Assembly: GCA_015222795.1 (NCBI GenBank)
Contig: JADFVY010000403.1
Span: 1-14,204 of the forward strand
Length of the DNA stretch: 14,204 nt
Source: Pseudomonadota bacterium
GTDB taxonomy: Bacteria > Pseudomonadota > Alphaproteobacteria > UBA8366 > JADFVY01
Reading direction: 5' to 3'
The stretch's first letter is position 1. Every line of letters begins with the position of its first letter. The position numbers and the translations under genes were made by a program. A model generated the notes under the pieces. It was not told where the DNA came from and did no database searches. It worked only from the letters and a program-made list of their open reading frames with translations. Shown here in pieces: positions 1-5,812 of the stretch.

Positions 1-1
1 G

Positions 2-259
2 AAAGGCCATGTGGTTCCAGCCAACACCCTGCAGAAAGTCCTTGGTTTCTTGCCGGGCATTGGGCTTCTTTTCGGCGACGGTCTGGTGGCGGTGAATTTC
101 AAGGTCAGCGGTACGATGGACGATCCCGATGTTGTGCCCAGTCCCGCCAGTATTTTCCAGCTCGGGTTCCTGCGCAAGCTGTTCCGGGCTGGAAGCGAGG
201 CGGGACCCACCGGGGACGGCGACCTACCCGGCGCCGAACCGCCAGGAATTCGCGACTGA
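2..259 (+). CDS. AsmA/YhdP-like protein, C-terminal end (partial)
   Basis: The reading frame is already open at the window edge (codons from base 2) and ends at the TGA at 257-259, so this is the 3' end of a longer gene. The visible 85 residues contain a Gly/Leu-rich stretch (GFLPGIGLLFGDGL), then VNFKVSGTMDDPDV and, after a short SPAS segment, GFLRKLF. This pattern (a sequence shaped V-x-G-x-x-D-D-P-x-V followed by a GFLR-x-LF end) is what I know from the C-terminus of large AsmA-like/DUF3971 proteins related to YhdP, which bridge the periplasm and are linked to lipid transport and outer-membrane integrity. The tail after residue 65 is Gly/Pro/Asp-rich and probably disordered. It converges on tyrS with only 6 bases between stop codons and no obvious terminator. 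Family assignment is from pattern memory; the main domain lies outside the window. Confidence 0.7.
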   Translation, partial: KGHVVPANTLQKVLGFLPGIGLLFGDGLVAVNFKVSGTMDDPDVVPSPASIFQLGFLRKLFRAGSEAGPTGDGDLPGAEPPGIRD

Positions 260-265
260 CAAATT

Positions 266-1528
266 TCAGGCCGGGCGCACCAGGGCGTGGCGTTTCTTGC
301 CGGCCGACAGTTTAATCACACCGTCCGCGTTGACGTCGGCCAGGGCCACCTTGGCCGTCTCGCCGGCAATCGCCACATCGTTCAGGCGGCCGCCACCGCC
401 CTTGATCAGCCGCCGCGCCTCGCCGTTGGAATTCGCCAGGCCGGCGCGCCGCATTAGCTCGAAGGCGGGAATGCCGGCCTCCAGGTCGCCGGTCGTCACC
501 TCGATGGTGGGCAAATCCTCGGCGATTACGCCCTGCTCGAAGGTTTTGGCAGCGGTTTCCGCCGCCGCCGCCGCCGTTGCCTCGCCATGGCACAGTCTGG
601 TTGCCTCGTTCGCCAGGATCTTCTTGGCCTCGTTGATGTCGGCGCCTTCCAGCGCCTCCAGCCGGGCGATCTCGTCCATCGGCAGGTCGGTGAACAGCTT
701 CAGGAAGCGGCCCACGTCGGCATCCTCGGTGTTGCGCCAGTATTGCCAGTAGTCGTAGGCGCTGAGGCGCTCGTCGTTCAGCCACACCGCGCCCGAGGCC
801 GTCTTGCCCATCTTGGCGCCCGACGAGGTGGTCAGTAGCGGCGTGGTCAGCCCGTAGAGCTGCTTGTGGTCGCTTTTGTGGGTGAGTTCGATGCCGGCGA
901 CGATGTTGCCCCACTGGTCAGAGCCGCCCATCTGCAGCACGCAGTTCTGGCGGCGCGACAACTCAAGGAAGTCATAAGCCTGCAGCACCATGTAATTGAA
1001 TTCCAGGAAGCTGAGCGGCTGTTCGCGGTCGAGGCGCAGTTTTACCGAGTCGAAACCCAGCATGCGGTTGACCGAGAAATGCCGCCCGTATTCGCGTAGA
1101 AACGGGATGTACTGAATATCGTCCAGCCAGTCCGCGTTATTGACCATGACGGCGTCGGTGGGGCCATCGCCGAAGGTCAGGAAATTCTCGAAGATCCGGC
1201 GGATGCCCTGGATATTGGCGTCGATCCGCGCGTCATCCAGAAGCTGGCGCTGCTCGTCCTTGCCCGAGGGATCGCCGACCTTCGTTGTGCCGCCGCCCAT
1301 CAGCACGATCGGTTTGTGCCCGCAGCGCTGCAGCAGGCGCAGCAGCATGATCGGCACCAGGCTTCCCGCATGCAGCGAATCGGCCGTCGCATCGAATCCG
1401 ATATAGGCATGGATCGGCCCCTTGGACGCGAGTTCGCCCAGCGCCTGGCTGTCTGTGCATTGATGTATGAAACCGCGTTCATCGGCGGTTTTCAGGAATT
1501 CGGGGCCAGATGTCGTCATTGCTTGCAT
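266..1528 (-). CDS. tyrS: Tyrosyl-tRNA synthetase
   Basis: Charges tRNA-Tyr with tyrosine in the cytoplasm (class I aminoacyl-tRNA synthetase, bacterial TyrRS). The 420-residue product has the expected layout. The catalytic Rossmann domain contains the HIGH-type motif as LHAGS (about 52-56) after YIGFDATADS, and the GGSDQWGNI segment (201-209) typical of TyrRS tyrosine binding. The KMSKS loop appears as KMGKT (239-243). A C-terminal S4-like RNA-binding domain runs from about 355 to 420 (FELMRRAGLANSNGEARRLI). Length fits the family (about 420). Two start codons are possible: ATG at 1528 and ATG at 1519 (MTTSGPEF). Neither has a strong Shine-Dalgarno, and homologs more often begin near the second. 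The gene is divergent from anmK, so the start regions lie within about 80 bp. Confidence 0.97.
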   Translation of the reverse strand: MQAMTTSGPEFLKTADERGFIHQCTDSQALGELASKGPIHAYIGFDATADSLHAGSLVPIMLLRLLQRCGHKPIVLMGGGTTKVGDPSGKDEQRQLLDDARIDANIQGIRRIFENFLTFGDGPTDAVMVNNADWLDDIQYIPFLREYGRHFSVNRMLGFDSVKLRLDREQPLSFLEFNYMVLQAYDFLELSRRQNCVLQMGGSDQWGNIVAGIELTHKSDHKQLYGLTTPLLTTSSGAKMGKTASGAVWLNDERLSAYDYWQYWRNTEDADVGRFLKLFTDLPMDEIARLEALEGADINEAKKILANEATRLCHGEATAAAAAETAAKTFEQGVIAEDLPTIEVTTGDLEAGIPAFELMRRAGLANSNGEARRLIKGGGGRLNDVAIAGETAKVALADVNADGVIKLSAGKKRHALVRPA

Positions 1529-1565
1529 TTGTCCAGATTTCAGGGCCTCTTGCCGGCGGGCCGAG

Positions 1566-1594
1566 GATTTATCACATTAGCCCCCAGTGGACAA
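1566..1594 (-). promoter_or_regulatory. Possible sigma70 promoter for tyrS
   Basis: Read on the minus strand, TTGTCC (plus 1589-1594) and TAAATC (plus 1566-1571) are separated by exactly 17 bases, the preferred spacing, and lie about 40 bases upstream of the tyrS start. The hexamers match the consensus only partly (4 of 6 each), so this is a weak prediction. If real, the -35 box overlaps the anmK start region on the other strand. Confidence 0.3.
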
Positions 1595-2709
1595 TGACGA
1601 GCGGAGAACAAGTGGAAAAGGGGCTGGACCGACCGATCGTCGCCATCGGACTGATGAGCGGCACCTCACTGGACGGCATCGACGCCGCGCTGATTACGAC
1701 CGACGGCGTCGCCATTCAATCCACGGGGGAATCGCTGACCGTGGCGTATGAACCCGGCTTGCGCGGCCGTCTGCGCGATATACTGGGTTGCCGCGATCGT
1801 GACGCGCGAATCGATTCAATAGAGCAGGAACTGACCCTGGCGCATGCCGCCGCCGTCCGGCGCCTGTTGGACGAGGCCGGATTGAGCGCCGGAGATATCG
1901 GGGTTGTTGGATTTCATGGCCAGACGGTAATGCATGCGCCCGAAGAGGGCCTGACCTGGCAAATCGGCGACGGTGCGCTATTGGCCGCGGAATGCGGAAT
2001 CGACATCGTTTACGATTTTCGCACCGCCGACATGAAAAAAGGCGGAGAGGGCGCGCCATTGGCGCCGGTCTATCACCGGGCGTTGGCGCGCGATCTGAAA
2101 CGTCCACTGGCGGTCCTCAATATCGGCGGGGTGGCCAATGTCACCTGGATCGGCGCCGACGATTCGCTGCTGGCCTTCGATACCGGCCCCGGTAATGCGC
2201 TGATCGACGACTGGGTCATGCGGCTGACCGGCGCGCCATCCGATATGGACGGCCGGCTGGCGCGCGCGGGCGAGGTTGACGACGCGGCCCTGGCGGCCTT
2301 GATGGATAACGATTATTTCGACCGCGTTCCGCCGAAGTCGTTGGACAGAAATTCATTTAATAGCAATTTAATATCTGAATATTCAGACAACGACGGCGCC
2401 GCCATTCTGACCGCCTTTACAGCCGCGTCCGTGGCTCGTGCGGCGGCGCATTTCCCGGCGCCGGTGCATCGTTGGCTGATTACCGGTGGGGGCCGGCTGA
2501 ATCCGGCCCTGATGGCCGAATTGTCGCGGCGCCTCGATGTTCCGGTGCTGCCGGTCGAGGCTGCGGGATGGGATGGCGACGCGCTGGAAGCGCAGGCTTT
2601 TGCCTATATGGCCGCACGCTCGCTGGCGGGATTACCGCTGAGTTTTCCCTCATCAACGGGGACCCGAGTCCCGACTTCTGGAGGCCGGTTTGAAAAAAGT
2701 TATGGTTAA
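1594..2709 (+). CDS. anmK: Anhydro-N-acetylmuramic acid kinase
   Basis: Phosphorylates and opens 1,6-anhydro-MurNAc to MurNAc-6-phosphate during recycling of peptidoglycan fragments. The diagnostic MSGTSLDGID motif (residues 21-30 from this start) binds ATP phosphates. Further family motifs follow in order: GFHGQT, WQIGDG, NIGGVANVTWIG, FDTGPGNALID (holding the catalytic Asp), PPKSLDRNSF and ITGGGRLN. At 371 residues it matches the family (about 370). The frame extends upstream to 1510, but that part overlaps tyrS and is not family-like. ATG 1594 or GTG 1612 is the true start; GTG 1612 has GGAG at 1603-1606 with 5-base spacing and may be the better choice. A short AT-rich stretch at 2347-2385 uses codons (TTA, ATA, TCT, TCA) rare elsewhere in this gene. 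The MurNAc-6-P etherase partner (murQ) is not in the window. Confidence 0.96.
   Translation: MTSGEQVEKGLDRPIVAIGLMSGTSLDGIDAALITTDGVAIQSTGESLTVAYEPGLRGRLRDILGCRDRDARIDSIEQELTLAHAAAVRRLLDEAGLSAGDIGVVGFHGQTVMHAPEEGLTWQIGDGALLAAECGIDIVYDFRTADMKKGGEGAPLAPVYHRALARDLKRPLAVLNIGGVANVTWIGADDSLLAFDTGPGNALIDDWVMRLTGAPSDMDGRLARAGEVDDAALAALMDNDYFDRVPPKSLDRNSFNSNLISEYSDNDGAAILTAFTAASVARAAAHFPAPVHRWLITGGGRLNPALMAELSRRLDVPVLPVEAAGWDGDALEAQAFAYMAARSLAGLPLSFPSSTGTRVPTSGGRFEKSYG
2374..2387. repeat. Perfect 14-bp palindrome within anmK
   Basis: TCTGAATATTCAGA is a perfect palindrome. It sits in an AT-rich, rare-codon patch of an otherwise GC-rich gene, just after the conserved KSLDRNSF motif. Function unknown; it may be chance or a protein-binding site. 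Confidence 0.6.
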
Positions 2710-2800
2710 GCGTTTCCTCATTAACGATTTCCAAGTAATTTCAGTTTAGTGTCAGCCAAGAATTCGTAAAAGCATGCGTACGCAAATAAGGCGGCAGAGT

Positions 2801-3460
2801 ATGACAGCTACAAGATTAAGGTCCGTTTCCCGCAAACCCTTCACTGCGGAACTGCAACAGCGGCGGGATTCCCGTGTCAGCAACGAGCAGATTCTGCAAG
2901 AGATTCAGTCGCTCGAAGGCCGGCTCGAGAAGCTCGCGGTCGGTAACGTGGAACTAGACGGTTCGACGCCCGGCAGTTTGCTGGATCAGGTGGAGCGGAC
3001 CAAGAAGGAAATCGCGACACTTATTACCCAGAACACCAAGGATGACAGGCTTGCGACCGCCGCGCGCGAATTGCAGGCCGTGGTCCGCGCGACCGAGGGT
3101 GCGACATTCACCATCATCGACATTGCCGAGCGGGTTGACGAGTTGTTGCACGATTTGAAATCGCATACCGGCGATTCCACGGTCGTCGCGACCGCCGACG
3201 AGATCGCCGAGACCACGGTGGACCTGTACGAAGCCTGTAATTTCCAGGACATCACCGGTCAGCGTATCAAGAAGGTGGTCAACACGCTTCAGTTCGTTGA
3301 GGAACGGCTGGCCGCGATGATCGAAATCTGGGGCGCCGAGACGCTTTCCGTCAGCGATCATCCCAACGAAGTTCGCGCTGGCGAAGAGGGTTTGTTGCAG
3401 GGACCGCAGATGGAAGAAGACGCCATCGCGCAGGAAGACATCGACAAACTGTTTGATTAG
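2801..3460 (+). CDS. cheZ: CheZ-type protein phosphatase
   Basis: Predicted phosphatase that removes the phosphate from CheY-P and so ends the flagellar motor signal. The key CheZ helix is present as ACNFQDITGQRIKKVV, with the catalytic pair Asp150 and Gln154 in the D-x-x-x-Q arrangement. The product ends in AQEDIDKLFD, an acidic C-terminal peptide like the CheY-anchoring tail of CheZ. The rest is mostly predicted helix, fitting the four-helix-bundle dimer (219 residues; E. coli CheZ is 214). I prefer ATG 2801, which has AAGGCGG seven bases upstream, over ATG 2774, which would add nine residues. No other chemotaxis gene is nearby, so this is an orphan copy. Its transcript probably ends at the terminator at 3525-3558. 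Confidence 0.9.
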   Translation: MTATRLRSVSRKPFTAELQQRRDSRVSNEQILQEIQSLEGRLEKLAVGNVELDGSTPGSLLDQVERTKKEIATLITQNTKDDRLATAARELQAVVRATEGATFTIIDIAERVDELLHDLKSHTGDSTVVATADEIAETTVDLYEACNFQDITGQRIKKVVNTLQFVEERLAAMIEIWGAETLSVSDHPNEVRAGEEGLLQGPQMEEDAIAQEDIDKLFD

Positions 3461-3492
3461 AGCAATATCCGATCGGATTGGATGATGCTCTA
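3458..3492. repeat. Nested palindromic element after cheZ
   Basis: Outer arms TAGAGCA (3458-3464) and TGCTCTA (3486-3492) are perfect inverted repeats and enclose a perfect 12-bp palindrome, ATCCGATCGGAT (3467-3478). An alternative fold pairs ATCC at 3467-3470 with GGAT at 3480-3483, extending the outer stem across a 2x2 internal loop. The left arm overlaps the cheZ stop codon. There is no following U tract, so it is not a classic terminator. It resembles the short dispersed palindromes ending in AGAGCA that are common between genes in alphaproteobacteria; that link is from memory. Confidence 0.6.
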
Positions 3493-3524
3493 GAAATTTT
3501 CAGGTCCACGCGGACGACGAAAAG

Positions 3525-3558
3525 CGGCGGAGCCACCAGCTCCGCCGTTTTTGTTTTT
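3525..3558 (+). terminator. Strong rho-independent terminator (probably bidirectional)
   Basis: Perfect 9-bp GC-rich stem CGGCGGAGC (3525-3533) and GCTCCGCCG (3539-3547), loop CACCA, followed by TTTTTGTTTTT (3548-3558). It ends cheZ transcription. On the other strand the same stem is followed by CTTTTC, so it can also serve the hydrolase gene, whose stop codon overlaps the T tract. Confidence 0.88.
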
Positions 3559-4222
3559 ATCTGAGGGTTTTTCCCTCGGCCACCGACTTCGCGTGCTCGT
3601 CCAGATAGGTGGACACCGACTGTTCCATTTCTCCCAGCTTGGCCTGGAAAAAATGGTTGGCGCCGGGCACGACTTCATGATGCACATTGATATCGCGTTG
3701 CTGATTCAGCTTGTCCACCAGCTTTTTGACCGACTCGTAGGGCACGATTTCATCCTTGTCACCGGTCAGCACCAGTCCAGAGGACGGGCAGGGGGCGAGG
3801 AATGTGAAATCGTACATGTTGGCCGGCGGCGCCACCGAAATGAATCCGGTGATTTCCGGCCGGCGCATCAAAAGCTGCATGCCGATCCAGGCGCCGAAGG
3901 AGCAACCGGCAATCCAGCATTCGCGGCTGTTCTGGTTATAGGCCTGCAGCCAGTCCAGCGCCGACGCCGCGTCCGACAATTCGCCCTCGCCTTTGGTGAA
4001 CACACCCTGCGAGCGGCCGACACCGCGGAAATTAAACCGCAAGACCGCGAACCCCCGCTTCACGAATGTGTGGAACAGTGTGTAGACGACCTTGTTGTTC
4101 ATCGACCCGCCATGCTGCGGGCTGGGATGCAGGATCAGCGCGATCGGGCTGTCGGGCGAGGGGCCCGCATGGTATTTTCCTTCGAGCCTGCCTTCGGGAC
4201 CGTTAAAAATGACTTCGGGCAT
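3557..4222 (-). CDS. Alpha/beta hydrolase (COG2945-like)
   Basis: A 221-residue cytoplasmic alpha/beta hydrolase; the substrate cannot be told from sequence. The catalytic triad is visible: nucleophile Ser108 in GCSFGAW, acid Asp157 in LTGDKDEIVP, and His190 in GANHFF. HPSPQHGGSMNNKVV (32-46) is the characteristic oxyanion-side segment of this small-hydrolase group, followed by LRFNFRGVGRSQG (61-73). There is no signal peptide or membrane segment. AGGA lies 5 bases upstream of the ATG. The gene stands alone, convergent with cheZ and divergent from cysE. Such proteins are often annotated only as hydrolases, so no more specific role is proposed. Confidence 0.9.
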   Translation of the reverse strand: MPEVIFNGPEGRLEGKYHAGPSPDSPIALILHPSPQHGGSMNNKVVYTLFHTFVKRGFAVLRFNFRGVGRSQGVFTKGEGELSDAASALDWLQAYNQNSRECWIAGCSFGAWIGMQLLMRRPEITGFISVAPPANMYDFTFLAPCPSSGLVLTGDKDEIVPYESVKKLVDKLNQQRDINVHHEVVPGANHFFQAKLGEMEQSVSTYLDEHAKSVAEGKTLR

Positions 4223-4255
4223 CGTTCCTACCGCTTCAATCGCCAGTTCGCCGGA

Positions 4256-4312
4256 TCGGTATTAATCTGACGTATTTAGTTGGTTTTTGCGCTGTATGGC
4301 GCTGAATACCGA
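4256..4312. repeat. 8-bp inverted repeat in the hydrolase/cysE intergenic region
   Basis: TCGGTATT (4256-4263) and AATACCGA (4305-4312) are perfect inverted copies 41 bases apart; between them lies GCGCTG-TATG-GCGCTG. This is in the 248-bp divergent gap, upstream of the cysE promoter and downstream of the hydrolase start on the other strand's view. It may be an operator or chance. Confidence 0.45.
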
Positions 4313-4331
4313 CAAAAATTCCCTTAAAAAC

Positions 4332-4360
4332 TTGACTGTTATTGTGGGCGACCATATATG
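4332..4360 (+). promoter_or_regulatory. Sigma70-type promoter for cysE-iscR-desulfurase
   Basis: TTGACT (4332-4337) and TATATG (4355-4360) are 17 bases apart, close to consensus in both boxes. Transcription would start near 4367 and give a leader of about 100 nt before cysE. No comparable promoter is seen in front of iscR, so this one probably drives cysE, iscR and the class I desulfurase. Confidence 0.6.
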
Positions 4361-4401
4361 CTTATCTCAATAACGGTTGCTTGTTTACGCGATACGTAGC
4401 C

Positions 4402-4434
4402 AGACGGGAAGCCTGTTGGTGAAGTCCCCTGTCT
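4402..4434 (+). promoter_or_regulatory. Structured element in the cysE leader
   Basis: AGACGGGA (4402-4409) can pair with TCCC (4425-4428) and GTCT (4431-4434), an 8-bp stem with a 2-nt bulge and a 15-nt loop. It lies inside the predicted leader RNA, 36 nt before the cysE start. I do not recognise a known riboswitch class. The ribosome site for cysE is GGAAGG at 4457-4462, outside the stem. Confidence 0.35.
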
Positions 4435-4470
4435 TTGTCGGTGTCGCATAGATAATGGAAGGCATGGCAA

Positions 4471-5250
4471 ATGTTCAAGGGTTTCCGGGAAGAAATCGAC
4501 GGAATGATGGCGCGGGACCCCGCCGCGCGCTCTCGCTGGGAGGTCATTTTGTGCTATCCTGGCTTCCACGCCATCGTCTTTCACTGGATTGCTCATCCCT
4601 TGTGGAACAGCGGCTGGCGCGTTCTTGCGCGCTGGATTTCGCAGCTTGGCCGTTTCATGACAGGCATTGAAATTCATCCCGGCGCCAGGATTGGCACGCA
4701 TTTTTTCGTTGATCACGGCATGGGCGTTGTGATCGGCGAGACGGCCGTGATTGGCAATAACGTCACATTGTATCATGGCGTGACGCTGGGCGGCGTATCC
4801 CCCTCGCTCGATTCCGAGGCTCAGCGCGACCAGAAGCGGCACCCGACGCTGGGCGACAATGTGATCGTCGGCTCGGGCGCGCAGGTGCTTGGGCCGATCG
4901 ATGTCGGTCATGGCGTGCGCGTCGGCGCCAACGCGGTGGTTACCAGGGATATTCCCTGCTGCGTTACCGTGGTCGGTATTCCGGCCAAGCAGGTTTCCAA
5001 GGTGGCGCGGGAAGAAAACTTCGAGCCCTATGGCACGCCGATGGGCGAAATGGCGGATCCGGATGCGCAGATTATTGACGGCCTGCGCGTCCAGATCGGT
5101 GAACTCAAGAATCATCTGGCCGACGTGGCCGCGATGCAGACCAGGATTGCCGATCTGGAGCGGGAACTCGCCCAGGTCGAGGACCAGTTGGCGCCAGCGC
5201 GTGCGCCCGGCCGGTCGCGCGCCGAACAATCGGCCACAACGAAAAATTAA
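4471..5250 (+). CDS. cysE: Serine O-acetyltransferase
   Basis: Makes O-acetylserine from serine and acetyl-CoA, the first step of cysteine synthesis. Of its 259 residues, the N-terminal 60 are helical and the middle is a left-handed beta helix of hexapeptide repeats (about 65-175). DHGMGVVIGETAVIG carries Asp81 and His82, which match the catalytic pair of CysE, and GVTLGG and a QRDQKRHPTLGD loop follow. It is the short EpsC-like form. The C-terminus is unusual: residues about 190-232 form a predicted coiled coil, and the protein ends in a polar tail (TTKN) rather than the terminal Ile that CysE uses to dock CysK. The ATG has GGAAGG 8 bases upstream; two out-of-frame ATGs (4455, 4464) lack a good site. 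Lying first in a cluster-assembly locus, it probably ensures cysteine supply for the desulfurases. Confidence 0.95.
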   Translation: MFKGFREEIDGMMARDPAARSRWEVILCYPGFHAIVFHWIAHPLWNSGWRVLARWISQLGRFMTGIEIHPGARIGTHFFVDHGMGVVIGETAVIGNNVTLYHGVTLGGVSPSLDSEAQRDQKRHPTLGDNVIVGSGAQVLGPIDVGHGVRVGANAVVTRDIPCCVTVVGIPAKQVSKVAREENFEPYGTPMGEMADPDAQIIDGLRVQIGELKNHLADVAAMQTRIADLERELAQVEDQLAPARAPGRSRAEQSATTKN

Positions 5251-5260
5251 CGGGTAATCA

Positions 5261-5278
5261 GCGGCGAAACATCGCCGC
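5261..5278 (+). repeat. Hairpin between cysE and iscR
   Basis: GCGGCGA (5261-5267), loop AACA and TCGCCGC (5272-5278) form a perfect 7-bp stem. There is no U tract, so it is unlikely to be a strong terminator; it may stabilise or separate the cysE and iscR parts of one transcript. Confidence 0.55.
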
Positions 5279-5301
5279 GGAGAATAACAGGAGTTAGAAC
5301 A

Positions 5302-5793
5302 GTGCGCTTGAGTACAAAAGGACGTTACGCCGTGATGGCGATGGTGGATCTGGCGATGCATGGCGACGGCAAGCCGATGGCGTTGGCCGCGATCGCCGAG
5401 CGGCAAGACATCTCCCTGTCGTATCTGGAGCAGTTGTTCGCCAAATTGAAGCGCAATGCGCTGGTGAAGAGCGTGCGCGGCCCTGGTGGCGGCTATATGC
5501 TGGCCCATGGCCCCGACGGCACCCGCATTTCCGATATTATCCTGGCGGTCAACGAGCCGATCAGCGTGACGCGCTGCGATCCACAGTCGCCGCATGGCTG
5601 CACCAAGACAAAGATGCGCTGTTCGACCCATGATTTGTGGACGGAGCTCAGCAACCAGATTCATCTGTTTTTGAATTCGGTAACGCTGGCCGATGTGGTG
5701 AACCGCCGTGTCCTGGGAACCAGCGGGCGCTTCATGAATGTCGACATTCCCGAGGCGGTCGAACTGCCGATTGCCGTCAGCGCGGCCGAATAA
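5302..5793 (+). CDS. iscR: IscR-type Rrf2 transcriptional regulator
   Basis: Regulator that senses Fe-S cluster status through its own cluster. The 163-residue product starts MRLSTKGRYAVMAMVDLA, the conserved Rrf2 winged-helix start, and contains SYLEQLFAKL (recognition helix) and VRGPGGGYML (wing). Cluster ligands are visible as Cys92, Cys100, Cys107 and His110 in RCDPQSPHGC...RCSTHDLW. E. coli IscR has the same ligand set but with C-x5-C-x5-C-x2-H; here it is C-x7-C-x6-C-x2-H. The start is a GTG, supported by AGGAG eight bases upstream and by alignment with the family start. It lies between cysE and a cysteine desulfurase with no promoter of its own in view, so it is probably co-transcribed with both. 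It likely acts on the palindrome at 7018-7042 and/or the cysE promoter (inference). Confidence 0.93.
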   Translation: MRLSTKGRYAVMAMVDLAMHGDGKPMALAAIAERQDISLSYLEQLFAKLKRNALVKSVRGPGGGYMLAHGPDGTRISDIILAVNEPISVTRCDPQSPHGCTKTKMRCSTHDLWTELSNQIHLFLNSVTLADVVNRRVLGTSGRFMNVDIPEAVELPIAVSAAE

Positions 5794-5812
5794 ATCCGCG
5801 CGGGGTAATGCG

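Noticed and set aside
129..752. 207-residue plus-strand frame opposite tyrS
   Set aside because: Ser/Ala/Arg-rich, low-complexity translation, antisense to tyrS, no recognisable domain.
1510..1593. N-terminal extension of anmK from ATG 1510
   Set aside because: It would overlap the tyrS start on the opposite strand and adds 28 residues without family support; starts at 1594 or 1612 fit better.
4395..4440. Possible cobalamin (B12) riboswitch in the cysE leader
   Set aside because: GCCAGACGGGAAGCCTG recalls parts of the B12 box and the GGGAA element, but the order is wrong and the conserved GCCCCCGCAAC segment is missing. cysE is also not a usual B12 target.
4455..4670. Upstream ATGs at 4455 and 4464 as a separate small gene or leader peptide
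   Set aside because: They are out of frame with cysE, overlap its 5' end, and lack their own ribosome site. The GGAAGG at 4457-4462 is spaced for the cysE ATG.
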